From: Arthrobacter sp. H35-D1
GTDB taxonomy: Bacteria > Actinomycetota > Actinomycetes > Actinomycetales > Micrococcaceae
Direction of reading: 5' to 3'
NCBI RefSeq assembly: GCF_030063185.1
Contig: NZ_JASISP010000019.1
Span: forward strand, 21,702 to 85,701
Length of the DNA stretch: 64,000 nucleotides
Shown: positions 24,152 through 34,619 of the stretch, piece after piece
How the letters are laid out: each line of letters begins with the position of its first letter
Numbering within the stretch: the stretch's first letter is position 1
Notes under the pieces: model-generated
The model's database searches: none
Seen by the model: the letters and a program-made list of their open reading frames with translations, nothing else
Told to the model about the DNA's origin: nothing
Translations under genes and position numbers: made by a program

Positions 24152-25006
24152 ATGAGCGCACCAGCATTGGCACACAGCACCGAATTGGGGCGCATGTACG
24201 CCCGTTCCCTCCAAGACCCGCCCAAGGTCCCTTCCATCACCACGGTCATTGGCCAACAGTCCACCTCCCTTGACGGCTGGATTGGCTACATGGCAGCAAC
24301 TGCCGTGGCGAAGCACCCGGACCTGGGCGCCAGCATTGGCAATCCCGGACAATTGCGCACCGTGGTGCGCGACAGCTCCAACGCTGCAGAACAGTTCCGC
24401 GATGCCGCAGCTGCCCGCGGCGACAGGGTGCACAACTACTGCGAGCAGGTGGCACTTCGTGTGCTGGACCGCCCGCACCAGCTGGCGGAAGCCAAGGACG
24501 CCCTTGCCGAAAACGGCGAAGGCGACTTCGCGTTGCGCTTTGACGCGTGGTGGCAGGAGTACAACGTGCAGCCGTTGGCCCCGGAAATTACCGTGTGGAA
24601 TGAATCCCTGGGCTACGCCGGCACCCTGGACCTGGTGGCCACCATCGGTGGGAAGCTGTGCATCATCGACTACAAGACGAAGGGCACGGACCGCAATGGT
24701 CAGGTAAAAAGTCTTGATGCGAAGGTGGTCATGCAGCTCGTGGCCGGGATGAAGGCGGAGGAATCCATCATCGATGAAGCAGCAGGCACTTGGGAGGCAT
24801 GGAAGTACGGCCAAGACCCGATCCTGCTCGGTGTTGCCATCGGCGAGACGGAGGTGCGCACGCTTCGGGCCAACCCGGAGGTCTTGAAGGCGCACTGGTT
24901 CAAGTTCGCGTCGCTGCGACGGGTGTGGCAAACCTCATTGGATGCCTCATCCGCAGGCACGCCGTTGCTGGACATTTCGCCACCGCCGGCCCCGGCAGCC
25001 AACTAG
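24152..25006 (+). CDS. PD-(D/E)XK nuclease-like protein
   Basis: 284 residues. The core pattern of a PD-(D/E)XK nuclease is seen in 'YAGTLDLVATIGGKLCIIDYKT': an Asp after a strand, then Asp-x-Lys (D-Y-K) about 14 residues later. Upstream 'RGDRVHNYCEQVAL' resembles the helix (G-x-x-x-H) that precedes the core in RecB/Cas4-type and phage exonucleases. The C-terminus is Pro-rich. There is no helicase or recombination partner next to it; the neighbours are a membrane protein and def. The target is unknown; nuclease activity is inferred from the motif. Confidence 0.7.
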   Translation: MSAPALAHSTELGRMYARSLQDPPKVPSITTVIGQQSTSLDGWIGYMAATAVAKHPDLGASIGNPGQLRTVVRDSSNAAEQFRDAAAARGDRVHNYCEQVALRVLDRPHQLAEAKDALAENGEGDFALRFDAWWQEYNVQPLAPEITVWNESLGYAGTLDLVATIGGKLCIIDYKTKGTDRNGQVKSLDAKVVMQLVAGMKAEESIIDEAAGTWEAWKYGQDPILLGVAIGETEVRTLRANPEVLKAHWFKFASLRRVWQTSLDASSAGTPLLDISPPPAPAAN

Positions 25007-25102
25007 ACTTGAGGCACCAGCTCTCCCGCGCGCCGAAACCGGTCCGCAGCACCACCTGAGCAATGACACTCGTGCAACAACATCAAAGTGAGGTGCCCAC
25101 CC

Positions 25103-25666
25103 ATGGCCATCCTGAGCATTCGCATTATTGGCGACCCTGTCCTGAGAACCGTCGCCGAGGACGTGACGGTTTTTGGGCCTGAGCTGGCCAAGCTCATTGA
25201 GGACATGCACGAAACCATGCTCGATGTTCGCGGTGCCGGCCTGGCAGGACCCCAAATTGGCGTGAACAAGCGCCTCTTCACGTATTCAGTGGACGGGGCG
25301 GAAGGGCACATCGTCAACCCCATCCTGGTGGCCAGCGACGACTTTGCCCCGGCCGAGCCCGAGGGCTGCCTGTCGGTGCCCGGCATGGGTTTCACCCTGG
25401 CCCGTTACCGGTGGGTGCGGATTACCGGCGTCGACATGCACGGCGCCCCCATCGACCTGGAAGCCACCGGCACCTTGGCCAAGTGCTTCCAGCACGAAAC
25501 CGACCATCTGAACGGCAAACTCTATGTTGACCGGCTGGAGGGCGAGGACCGCAAGGAAGCCCTGCGCGCCATCCGCATGGCCAACTACCACGACGTGACG
25601 GCCGGGACCGTGGCCAAGCGGGCCCGCACCGTGGGCTCGGCCTTTGGTGCCGGGGCCGCCCAATGA
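25103..25666 (+). CDS. def: Peptide deformylase
   Basis: 187-residue metalloenzyme that removes the N-formyl group from nascent proteins. The three motifs are intact: 'GAGLAGPQIG', 'EGCLSVPG' (metal Cys) and 'HETDHLNG' (HExxH). The ATG at 25103 follows GAGGTG. The next gene, fmt, starts on an ATGA overlap, so the enzyme that adds the formyl group and the one that removes it are translationally coupled. Confidence 0.97.
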   Translation: MAILSIRIIGDPVLRTVAEDVTVFGPELAKLIEDMHETMLDVRGAGLAGPQIGVNKRLFTYSVDGAEGHIVNPILVASDDFAPAEPEGCLSVPGMGFTLARYRWVRITGVDMHGAPIDLEATGTLAKCFQHETDHLNGKLYVDRLEGEDRKEALRAIRMANYHDVTAGTVAKRARTVGSAFGAGAAQ

Positions 25667-26583
25667 GGGTCTTGTTTGCCGGAACACCAGCGGTGGCGCT
25701 GCCCTCCCTTGAAGCCTTGCGCGCGGCCGGACACGAGATTGTCGCCGTCCTGACCCGCCCCGACGCGCCGCTGGGCCGCAAACGGGTCCTCACGCCGTCG
25801 CCCGTTGCCGCCCGTGCCGCCGAGCTGGGCCTGCCGGTCATCAAGGCCAACAAGGTCGACGCCGAGGCTGCCGCCGCCATTGCTGCCGCGTCACCCGACG
25901 TCGCGGCGATCGTCGCCTACGGGGCGCTGGTGCCGGAAAGTGCGCTCGGAATTCCGGCGCACGGCTGGATCAACTTGCACTTCTCGCTGCTGCCGGCCTG
26001 GCGCGGCGCAGCCCCCGTGCAGCATTCGGTGATCAACGGAGACGAGATCACCGGGGCGTCCACGTTCCTGCTGGAAAAGGGCCTCGACACCGGACCGGTC
26101 TTTGGCACCGTGACTGAGTCCATCCGCCCCTCCGACACCAGCGCGGTGCTGCTTGAGCGGCTCTCCCACAGCGGTGCCATGTTGTTGGTGCAGACCATTG
26201 ACGGCCTGGCCGCCGGGGCTCTCGGCGGAGTCCCGCAGCAAGGGGAGATTTCCCTGGCCCCCAAACTGACGCTCGAGGACGGCCACGTGCAGTGGGACAG
26301 CCCGGCACTGGCCATATCGCGGCGCATCCGCGGGGTCACCACCGAACCCGGCGCATGGACCATGCTGGAGGGGCAACTCTTCAAGCTGGGCCCGGTGCTA
26401 TTGCGGACCGATGTCACGGACCTGGCACCGGCCCGGCTCCGCATCGAGGGAAAGACCGTCCTGGTGGGCACGGGATCGCATGCGGTGGAACTGGCGGAGG
26501 TCCAGCCTGCCGGCAAAAAACTTATGAAAGCAACGGACTGGGCCCGCGGCCTGGCCAACAAGGAAGATGTGGTGTTTGGATGA
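25663..26583 (+). CDS. fmt: Methionyl-tRNA formyltransferase
   Basis: 306 residues. N-terminal Rossmann-like formyltransferase domain ('VLFAGTPAVALPSLEAL'), the catalytic block 'INLHFSLLPAWRGAAPVQ' (the N-x-H-x-S-L-L-P motif) with the Asp in 'ITGASTFLLEKGLDTGP', and a C-terminal OB-like domain from ~residue 205. Transfers formyl from 10-formyl-THF to Met-tRNAi. Overlaps def by four bases upstream and rsmB by four bases downstream. Confidence 0.97.
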   Translation: MRVLFAGTPAVALPSLEALRAAGHEIVAVLTRPDAPLGRKRVLTPSPVAARAAELGLPVIKANKVDAEAAAAIAAASPDVAAIVAYGALVPESALGIPAHGWINLHFSLLPAWRGAAPVQHSVINGDEITGASTFLLEKGLDTGPVFGTVTESIRPSDTSAVLLERLSHSGAMLLVQTIDGLAAGALGGVPQQGEISLAPKLTLEDGHVQWDSPALAISRRIRGVTTEPGAWTMLEGQLFKLGPVLLRTDVTDLAPARLRIEGKTVLVGTGSHAVELAEVQPAGKKLMKATDWARGLANKEDVVFG

Positions 26584-28157
26584 CCAGCGAGCAAGGCGGA
26601 CGTTCGAGCCACCGGGACCAGCAGGGGCGGCCGGAGCACTCCGGCGGTGTCAAGCGCAGGGACGCCTCGGGGCGCGAACGCAATCGAAGCACCGGAGCGA
26701 ACCGGACGGACACGGCCCCCGGGCAGCGCACCCGCATCGCCGACCCCGCACGCCTGGTGGCCTTTGAAGTTTTGCGCGCCGTCTCGGCCGACGACGCCTA
26801 CGCCAACCTGGTGCTTCCCACCCGCATCCGCCGGCACGGCCTGGATCGCCGCGATGCCGGCTTCGCCACCGAATTGACCTACGGCGCGCTGCGCGCCCAA
26901 GGCACCTACGACGCCATCCTGGCCAAGTGCGTGGACCGCCCGCTCAGCGAGCTGGACCCCGCCATCCTTGACGCGTTGCGCATCGGCGCCCACCAGCTGA
27001 TGGCCATGCGCGTGCCCACCCACGCCGCACTGGACCAGACGGTGGGCTTGGCCCGTGCCGTCATTGGCGCCGGCCCTTCGGGTCTTGTCAACGCCGTGCT
27101 GCGCAAAGTTGCGGTCAAGGAATTGCCGCAGTGGCTCGAGGAGCTGACGGAGGGCCTGAGCGACGAAGTGAAAATCGCCTCGATCGAGCACTCGCACCCC
27201 GAGTGGATTGTGCGAGCCATGCGCCAGGCGCTCGTGGCCCACGGCCGCGACGTTTCCGAAATCACGGCCCTGCTCGAAGCCGACAACGCCGCCCCCGTGG
27301 TCAATCTCGTGGCGCTGCCGGGCCTGGGAGACTTGTCCGAAGCCTTCGATGCGGGCTTCACGCCCGGGGAACTCGTGGCTGACTCCGCGCTGTCCTCCGG
27401 CGGAGACCTGAGCCGGCTGGAGAGCGTGCGCGAAGGTTCAGTCCGTGTGCAGGACGCCGGTTCGCAGCTGGTGGCCCGCGCCCTGGCCGCCGTCGAGATT
27501 GCCACCGATTTGGGTGCCACTGAACAGAACGACGGCGAGGAGCGCTGGCTTGATATGTGTGCCGGCCCCGGCGGCAAGGCCGCCCTGCTGGCTGCCTTGG
27601 CTGCTGAAAAGGGCGCCTGGATTCTTGCCAACGAGCCCTCCGCCCACCGTGCCAAGCTGGTCTCGCAGGCCCTCGGCGCCGTGCCGGAAGACACCTGGAC
27701 GGTACGCACCGGCGACGGCCGCGACATTGGCCGCGAGCACCCCGACGCCTTCGACAGGATTTTGGTCGATGCACCCTGCACGGGCCTGGGCGCATTGCGC
27801 CGCCGCCCGGAATCGCGCTGGCGCCGCCAGCTCTCCGACGTGGGCGAGCTGGGCCGGTTGCAGCGCGAGCTGCTCGACTCTGCCCTGGCCGCCGTCAAGC
27901 CCGGGGGAGTCGTGGCGTATGTGACGTGCTCACCCCACGTGGCCGAGACCATCGCCGTCGTCGACGACGCCCTGCGCAAGCGGGACGACGTTGAACTGCT
28001 CGACGCCGGCAGCACCCTTGACTCCGTCAGCCTCAGCGGCGAGCTGCAGGCCGGCAACCCCGCCTCGAGCATTCCCGAACACCGGAAAATGGCGCAGCTG
28101 TGGCCGCACATCCACCAAAGCGACGCCATGTTCCTTGCGCTGATCCGCAAGAACTAA
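26580..28157 (+). CDS. rsmB: 16S rRNA m5C967 methyltransferase RsmB (NusB-like N-domain)
   Basis: 525 residues. A basic, Gln/Arg-rich leader of ~50 residues comes first, then a NusB-like domain ('RLVAFEVLRAVSADDAYANL', 'RRDAGFATELTYGALRAQG'), then the RNA methyltransferase fold: SAM motif 'DMCAGPGGKAALLA', the 'VDAPCTGLG' motif and the catalytic Cys in 'VTCSPH' (usually TCS). It starts on an ATGA overlap with fmt; the frame extends further upstream inside fmt but that is not coding. Methylates C967 of 16S rRNA in the cytoplasm (family knowledge). Confidence 0.93.
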   Translation: MTSEQGGRSSHRDQQGRPEHSGGVKRRDASGRERNRSTGANRTDTAPGQRTRIADPARLVAFEVLRAVSADDAYANLVLPTRIRRHGLDRRDAGFATELTYGALRAQGTYDAILAKCVDRPLSELDPAILDALRIGAHQLMAMRVPTHAALDQTVGLARAVIGAGPSGLVNAVLRKVAVKELPQWLEELTEGLSDEVKIASIEHSHPEWIVRAMRQALVAHGRDVSEITALLEADNAAPVVNLVALPGLGDLSEAFDAGFTPGELVADSALSSGGDLSRLESVREGSVRVQDAGSQLVARALAAVEIATDLGATEQNDGEERWLDMCAGPGGKAALLAALAAEKGAWILANEPSAHRAKLVSQALGAVPEDTWTVRTGDGRDIGREHPDAFDRILVDAPCTGLGALRRRPESRWRRQLSDVGELGRLQRELLDSALAAVKPGGVVAYVTCSPHVAETIAVVDDALRKRDDVELLDAGSTLDSVSLSGELQAGNPASSIPEHRKMAQLWPHIHQSDAMFLALIRKN

Positions 28158-28204
28158 TCCGTGAGAATCAAGCCCCACCACCAGCATAAAGATGAGGTTC
28201 ATTC

Positions 28205-28906
28205 ATGACCAGCTCTTCGCTTGCCTGTTGCATCAACCCCAGCATCCTGTCCGCGGACTTCGTCAACCTCGAAGCCGAACTGGCGCGCATTGCCAACGCC
28301 GATGCCGTGCACGTTGATGTCATGGACAACCACTTCGTGCCCAACCTGACTATCGGGCTGCCGGTGGTGGAGCGGATTCAGCAGGTCAGTTCGGTGCCCT
28401 TGGACGCCCACCTGATGATTGCCGACGTCGACCGCTGGGCGCCGCTGTACGCCGACGCCGGCCTGGCATCGGTGACGTTCCACGTGGAGGCCTCCGACGC
28501 ACCGATCAAGCTGGCCAGGGAACTGCGCGCCCGGGGCGCCAAGGCAGGCATGGCCCTGCGCCCGGCCACGCCCGTGGAGCCGTACTTGGACATGCTTCCC
28601 GAGTTGGACATGCTGTTGATCATGACCGTGGAACCGGGCTTTGGCGGCCAGGCGTTCCTCGACTTGACGCTGCCCAAGATTCGCCGCGCCCGCGCCGCCA
28701 TTGAAGGCAGCGGCATCAATGTGGCCCTGCAGGTGGACGGCGGCGTCACGGAGGAAACCATCACCCGTGCCGCCGAGGCGGGGGCCAACGTTTTCGTGGC
28801 CGGATCGGCCGTGTACGGCAAGTCCTCGCCGGCCGACGCCATCGACGCGCTGCGGGCGAAGGGCCGGCTCGCTTTTGGCGACGCGCACCAGCACCGCGAC
28901 GTCTAG
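28205..28906 (+). CDS. rpe: Ribulose-phosphate 3-epimerase
   Basis: 233-residue TIM barrel of the pentose phosphate pathway, converting ribulose 5-phosphate and xylulose 5-phosphate. Conserved: '[10 protein letters not shown]', '[17 protein letters not shown]', 'DAHLMI', '[10 protein letters not shown]', 'VDGGV' and 'GSAVYG', with the metal-binding His/Asp residues in place. GATGAGG lies before the ATG. It directly precedes the FMN riboswitch; its product pool supplies ribulose 5-phosphate, the substrate of ribB downstream. Confidence 0.97.
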   Translation: MTSSSLACCINPSILSADFVNLEAELARIANADAVHVDVMDNHFVPNLTIGLPVVERIQQVSSVPLDAHLMIADVDRWAPLYADAGLASVTFHVEASDAPIKLARELRARGAKAGMALRPATPVEPYLDMLPELDMLLIMTVEPGFGGQAFLDLTLPKIRRARAAIEGSGINVALQVDGGVTEETITRAAEAGANVFVAGSAVYGKSSPADAIDALRAKGRLAFGDAHQHRDV

Positions 28907-29018
28907 CCGGGTCCGACCACGACATTTGGCGGTGCGGCACGGCAACATTTAGCTTGGCGCGCCAAAGGTGTCATAATGAAAGTGGTTCCGGCATTCGTCG
29001 GGACCAAAACAAAGTATT

Positions 29019-29163
29019 ACGTGCTCCGGGGTCGGTGTAATTCCGAACCGGCGGTTATAGTCCGCGACCCGCGCGCAGCAGGCTGGCAACAGCCAAGCAG
29101 CGCTCGGTTGATCTGGTGAAATTCCGGAACCGACAGTTAAAGTCTGGATGGGAGAAGCACGAA
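29019..29163 (+). ncRNA. FMN riboswitch (RFN element)
   Basis: The conserved RFN features appear in order: GTGCTCCGGGGTCGGTGTAA, ATTCCGAACCGGCGGTTA, 'AGTCCGCGACCC', a variable arm, 'GATCTGGTGAAATTCCGG', 'ACCGACAGTTAAAGTCTGGA' and the closing 'GGGAGAAGCAC'. The first and last segments pair as the P1 stem. It precedes pnuX and the rib genes by about 125 bases; by analogy FMN binding shuts off transcription or translation. GC-rich stems in 29225-29270 may form the expression platform. Confidence 0.97.
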
Positions 29164-29288
29164 CAGTCTTGGCCGCCAGGTCAGGGGTGTGGCAGCAGCA
29201 TTTTTGCATCCCTGCCATTTCTTGCACCCTGCGCGCCGCTGTACGTTACCCCCGGAGCCATCGCGGTCTCGAAAGGGCAAAGGTAACG

Positions 29289-30101
29289 ATGGACGTTCTG
29301 CGATGGCTCTTTGACGCCAAACTGGAATTCGCCGGTGGTGGATTCCTTTTATGGCGCGAAGTCATAGGAAATCTTTTTGGGCTGGCCAGCGCCCTCGGCG
29401 GCATGCGCCGTAAAATCTGGGCCTGGCCGGTGGGCATCGTCGGCAACCTGCTGCTCTTCACCGTCTTCATGGGCTCCGTTTTCGGTTCGGCCGACCACGT
29501 GAACCTGCTCGGCCAGGCCGGGCGCCAAATCATGTTCATTGCCGTCTCCATTTATGGCTGGAACCGGTGGAACCAGACACGGCACCCCAAGAACGACGTC
29601 GGCACCCATGTGGGCGAAGCGGTTGAGCCGCGCTGGGCTGGAGCCCGGGTGCGCTGGCTCCTGCTGGCAGCCATCGTGGGCGGTACCGTGGTCCTCACCC
29701 CGATCTTCCGCGCCATGGGATCCTACGAACCGGTTTGGGCCGACGCCTGGATTTTCATGGGTTCGCTGCTTGCCACGTACGGCATGGCCAAGGCGTGGGT
29801 GGAATTCTGGCTGATCTGGGTCGCTGTGGACCTGGTGGGTGTGCCGCTGCTGTTCAGCGCCGGCTACTACGCCTCGGCCTTCATGTACATTTTCTACGGT
29901 GCCTTCACCCTGGCAGGATTCTTCGTATGGTGGAAGGTACGGTGCAACAGCGATGCCTTGGCACGCACAGTGTCCGTCGACACCACTTTCCCCGACATCA
30001 CGGTCGGCAACACCTTGGGCAACACTGAAGGCGACTCTGAAGGCAATACTGAGGACAACACACACGGCAATACTGTGGCCAATCGAGAGGCAAAACTGTG
30101 A
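29289..30101 (+). CDS. pnuX: PnuC/PnuX-family transporter, likely riboflavin uptake
   Basis: 270 residues with seven or so membrane helices of the PnuC fold ('GNLFGLASALGGMRRKIWAW', 'FIAVSIYGWNRWNQT', 'WAYxx'-like 'DAWIFMGSLLATYGMAKAWV'). PnuC proteins carry nicotinamide riboside, but members placed under FMN riboswitches in actinobacteria (PnuX) carry riboflavin, and that is the case here. AAAGG lies five bases before the ATG at 29289. The C-terminal ~30 residues are a degenerate repeat of GNT (GNTLGNTEG…NTHGNT) with no equivalent in the family. The stop overlaps the ribD GTG (GTGA). Confidence 0.9.
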   Translation: MDVLRWLFDAKLEFAGGGFLLWREVIGNLFGLASALGGMRRKIWAWPVGIVGNLLLFTVFMGSVFGSADHVNLLGQAGRQIMFIAVSIYGWNRWNQTRHPKNDVGTHVGEAVEPRWAGARVRWLLLAAIVGGTVVLTPIFRAMGSYEPVWADAWIFMGSLLATYGMAKAWVEFWLIWVAVDLVGVPLLFSAGYYASAFMYIFYGAFTLAGFFVWWKVRCNSDALARTVSVDTTFPDITVGNTLGNTEGDSEGNTEDNTHGNTVANREAKL

Positions 30102-31297
30102 ATTTCAGCTCCATGGATCCCGGCTTCATGAACTCCGTCCCCTTCGGCCATGACTCCGGGAACTTCACCTCGGCCGAGATCCTCGGCATGGAAACAGCCC
30201 TGTCCGCCGCCAAGCAGGGCGTCCGCAGTGCCAACCCGCTGGTCGGGGCCGTCATTATCGACGCCGACGGCACTTTCCTGGCGATCGGCCACCATCGAGG
30301 GGCTGGCACCCTCCACGCCGAAACGGATGTCATCAACCGCCTGTTGGGCACCGGCGTCAAGCGCGACCTGTCAGCGGCAACGCTCATTGTCACCCTTGAA
30401 CCGTGCAACCATGTGGGACGCACGGGCCCGTGCACCCAGGCGATTCTTGAAGCCGGCATTGGCAATGTGGTCTTCGCCGTCAGGGACCCCCACCTGCCTG
30501 CCGCCGGCGGGGCGGAAATTCTGCACAATGAGGGCATCAACGTCCGCATGGGACTCCTGTCCGCCGAAGCCGAGGATTTGAACCGGCAGTGGTTTGTGGC
30601 CGTGCGGGAACAACGGCCCTTTATTACCGCCCGCCTGGCCCAAACCGTGGATGGCAGGATTGCCGCGGTGGACGGCTCAAGCCAGTGGATCACCTCGAAG
30701 GAATCCCGGCAGGACTCCCATGACCTGCGGGCCCGGGTGGACGCGATCGTGGTGGGCACGGGGACCATAGCAGCCGACAATCCCCGGCTCACCGCCCGTG
30801 CCGCCGACGGCTCGGATACAGCCCACCAGCCGCTGCGGGTGGTCATGGGACTGCGCGACATCGCTCCCGATGCCGCAGTGCGCGGTGTCTCCGGCACCCC
30901 CAGCAGCCCGGACCGCCTGGGGGACGGGGACTTCCTGGCCATGCACACCCACGACCCTGCCGCCGTCGTGCGTGAACTGCAGGAGCGCGGGGTGGGGCAC
31001 CTGATGATCGAGGGCGGGTCAAAGATCTGCGGCGCGTTCCTGGCGAAGGGCCTGGTGGACGAACTCGTGGTGTATCTGGCGCCCACGCTGCTCGGTGCCG
31101 GAATCCCCGCGCTGACGGACCTGGGCATTGGCACGCTTGCCGAAGCCCAGCGTTGGGAGTGGGACGCGACCACCACCGGGCCCGTTGAACTGCTGGGCCC
31201 GGACTTAAAATTGACACTCATGCCGGCCAAGGCCGCAGCGAAAGATGCCGGCACAGTCGCCGGTGCCGCTGCCTCCGACGCCGCAGAAGGAAGGTAG
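30098..31297 (+). CDS. ribD: Bifunctional riboflavin deaminase/reductase RibD
   Basis: 399 residues. Deaminase domain with zinc motifs 'LHAETD' (HAE) and 'EPCNHVGRTGPC' (PCxxxGxxxxC), then the reductase domain from ~residue 165 ('RPFITARLAQTVDGRIA', 'LMIEGGSKICGAFLA'). It catalyses the second and third steps from GTP towards riboflavin. The GTG start overlaps pnuX; ATG codons at residues 6 and 11 are alternatives. An Ala-rich tail of ~25 residues follows the reductase domain. Confidence 0.96.
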   Translation: MNFSSMDPGFMNSVPFGHDSGNFTSAEILGMETALSAAKQGVRSANPLVGAVIIDADGTFLAIGHHRGAGTLHAETDVINRLLGTGVKRDLSAATLIVTLEPCNHVGRTGPCTQAILEAGIGNVVFAVRDPHLPAAGGAEILHNEGINVRMGLLSAEAEDLNRQWFVAVREQRPFITARLAQTVDGRIAAVDGSSQWITSKESRQDSHDLRARVDAIVVGTGTIAADNPRLTARAADGSDTAHQPLRVVMGLRDIAPDAAVRGVSGTPSSPDRLGDGDFLAMHTHDPAAVVRELQERGVGHLMIEGGSKICGAFLAKGLVDELVVYLAPTLLGAGIPALTDLGIGTLAEAQRWEWDATTTGPVELLGPDLKLTLMPAKAAAKDAGTVAGAAASDAAEGR

Positions 31298-31299
31298 AG

Positions 31300-31926
31300 A
31301 TGTTTACCGGAATCATTGAAGGACGCGGCACGGTGCAGCGCGTTGACCTGCACCCGGAGACTGACAGCGCCGTGCTGGTGCTCCACGCCGGGGACGTCCT
31401 GGAGGGACTTGAACTGGGCGGCTCGCTGGCCGTCAACGGCGTGTGCTTGACGGCAGTGCGCCTTGACGGCGGCACAGTGGAGGTGGACGTCATGGGCGAA
31501 ACCCTTGTGCGCACCACCACCGGCGGGCTGTGCGACGGCGACACCGTGAACCTTGAACGCTGTGTTCCCGCCGGCGGACGCCTTGACGGGCACGTTGTCC
31601 AGGGCCACGTGGACGGCACGGGTTCGTTGCTTGAGCGCGAAGACCAGGGCAAGTGGGAGCGGCTGCGCTTTGCCGTCCCGTCGGAGCTCTCGCGCTACAT
31701 CGCCGAAAAGGGCTCCATCGCGATCGACGGCGTCTCCCTCACCGTCACCGCCGTCAGCCCGGCCACGGAGCCGCAGCAGTGGTTCGAGGTGGGACTGATC
31801 CCCGTCACCTTGGCCAAGACAGGGCTTGGCGAGAAGGCGGCCGGCGGCGCCGTGAACCTGGAAGTTGACGTGCTGGCCAAATACGCCGAGCGACTGCTGG
31901 AATTCACCAACTTGAAGGGTGCCTGA
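31300..31926 (+). CDS. ribE: Riboflavin synthase, alpha chain
   Basis: 208 residues with two lumazine-binding barrels: the N-terminal 'MFTGIIEGRGTV' and 'LAVNGVCLTA', and the second with 'GHVVQGHVDGTG', 'IAIDGVSLTV'. Two 6,7-dimethyl-8-ribityllumazine molecules dismutate to riboflavin. GAAGGAAGG lies before the ATG, two bases after the ribD stop. Confidence 0.97.
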   Translation: MFTGIIEGRGTVQRVDLHPETDSAVLVLHAGDVLEGLELGGSLAVNGVCLTAVRLDGGTVEVDVMGETLVRTTTGGLCDGDTVNLERCVPAGGRLDGHVVQGHVDGTGSLLEREDQGKWERLRFAVPSELSRYIAEKGSIAIDGVSLTVTAVSPATEPQQWFEVGLIPVTLAKTGLGEKAAGGAVNLEVDVLAKYAERLLEFTNLKGA

Positions 31927-31927
31927 C

Positions 31928-32631
31928 ATGAGCGAAACCATCAGCCGTGAAACGATCCTGGACCCCATCACCATGGCTATTGCCGCCATGGCACGCGGTG
32001 AAGCGGTGCTCGTGGTCGACGACGAAGACCGCGAAAACGAGGGCGACATCATCTTTGCCGCCCAGCACAGCACCCCGGCGCTCATGGGCTGGACCATCCG
32101 GCACAGCTCGGGGGTGGTCTGCATCCCCATGGACGACGCCCACGCCGACCGCCTGGCACTGCCTCCCATGGTCGCCCACAACCAGGACGCCAAGGGCACC
32201 GCCTACACCGTCAGCTGCGATGCCGCATTCGGCGTCAGCACAGGCATCAGCGCCACGGACCGTTCGCTGAGCGCCAGTGTTTTGGCCAGTCCCTTGTCCA
32301 CGCCGGACTCCGTCACCCGCCCCGGGCACATGTTCCCCCTGCGCGCCGTCGCCGGGGGAGTGCGCCAGCGACCGGGCCACACCGAAGCATCCGTTGAACT
32401 TTGCAGGTTGGCAGGGTGCGAGCCCGTGGCCGTTATCGCCGAAGTGGTCGATGACGAGGGGGAGATGCTGCGACTTCACGGCTTGCGCGACTTCGCCAAC
32501 AAGCACGGCTTGGTGCTGGTTTCCATTGCCGACCTCGTGGCGCATGTGGCTGGCTTGGACGCGGCAGACTTGGAGGTGGCAGGCCCGCAGGCGGCAGGCC
32601 AACCCGTCGCAGGCCGGGAAGCGACGCCGGC

Positions 32632-32635
<4 letters not shown>
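31928..32635 (+). CDS. ribB: 3,4-dihydroxy-2-butanone-4-phosphate synthase
   Basis: 235 residues. Contains the active-site stretch 'VVDDEDRENEGDIIFAA' and 'GMVCIPM'-like 'SGVVCIPMDDAHADRLALP', 'THRPGH'-type 'VTRPGHMFPLRA', and 'GHTEASVELCRLAG'. Converts ribulose 5-phosphate to the four-carbon unit of riboflavin. In many actinobacteria ribB and ribA are fused; here they are two genes coupled by an ATGA overlap, with an Ala/Gly-rich tail on RibB that looks like a linker. The ATG at 31928 lies one base after the ribE stop. Confidence 0.95.
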
Positions 32636-33869
<1,234 letters not shown>

Positions 33870-34263
33870 CGGCCGGGCGGCAATGCGGCCCCGCCCTCCC
33901 CGCCCTACAGACGCTCCTGCACGTTCGGGGCCATATATCCGAACGCTCCTGCACTCCTTCGGACTCCTGGACACCTTGTCTGCTTGCACGCCGTTACTGG
34001 CGGGCCAGCAGGCACTGGGCGTTGGTGCGCGAATGCCCCACCGGCTGGCGCAAAGGTGTGCCCGCGTCTTACCCGCGTGCCTGCACCTGCCCCGCGAACC
34101 AGCTGATAGGCAACAGCGGTTTCGCGGGGCAGACGCGGGCATGCAGCGTAGGCGCGGTTTCGGGATCCCCTCGCCTCGAACCATGCCGCGGAACTGTTCA
34201 CATGCTGGACACGGCCCGTCTCGAAATCCGCAAACCTGTGGCAAAGCAAGTAAGGTGGTTTGC
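33870..34263. other. Gene-free stretch between ribH and hisE with repeat elements
   Basis: No gene is supported. It contains two direct copies of ACGCTCCTGCAC (33911-33922 and 33943-33954), an element that recurs at 36310, 36342 and, inverted, at 36474. The his promoter should lie near the right end; no clear consensus is seen. Confidence 0.6.
33911..33954. repeat. Dispersed intergenic element, two copies
   Basis: ACGCTCCTGCAC at 33911-33922 and 33943-33954, 32 bases apart, each followed by a GC-rich segment ('GTTCGGGGCC', 'TCCTTCGG'). The same word appears in the next intergenic region with the same 32-base spacing. Confidence 0.85.
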
Positions 34264-34527
34264 GTGAAGACCTTCGAATCCCTTTTTGACGAGCTCAGCG
34301 CGAAAGCCGCAGCCCGGCCCGCCGGCTCCCGTACCGTGGCCGAACTTGAATCCGGCATTCACGGCATCGGCAAGAAAGTGGTTGAGGAAGCCGCCGAGGT
34401 GTGGATGGCCGCCGAGTATGAGTCGGACGAGGCCTGCGCCGAGGAGATTTCCCAGCTGTTCTACCACCTGCAGGTCATGATGATCGCCAAAGGTTTGACC
34501 CTTCAGGACGTTTACAAGCATCTCTAG
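34264..34527 (+). CDS. hisE: Phosphoribosyl-ATP diphosphatase
   Basis: 87-residue all-helical MazG-like enzyme; second step of histidine synthesis. '[20 protein letters not shown]' carries the EExxE metal motif, followed by '[19 protein letters not shown]'. The GTG at 34264 gives the family start '[11 protein letters not shown]'; the frame runs further upstream but that part is not protein-like. Followed by hisG after 92 bases. Confidence 0.95.
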   Translation: MKTFESLFDELSAKAAARPAGSRTVAELESGIHGIGKKVVEEAAEVWMAAEYESDEACAEEISQLFYHLQVMMIAKGLTLQDVYKHL

Positions 34528-34619
34528 CCACGTGTCGTGGCTGTTTGACCAACCCTGAATCGGCATTGATTCCAATGCCAATACCTTTTGCTTGAACCGA
34601 TCTGAAAGTACTTTTCCTT

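Noticed and set aside
26292..26579. In-frame N-terminal extension of rsmB inside fmt
   Set aside because: fmt clearly occupies this stretch in another phase; the ATGA overlap at 26580 is the natural start.
25917..28150. Long minus-strand frames opposite fmt and rsmB
   Set aside because: Antisense shadows without ribosome sites or domains.
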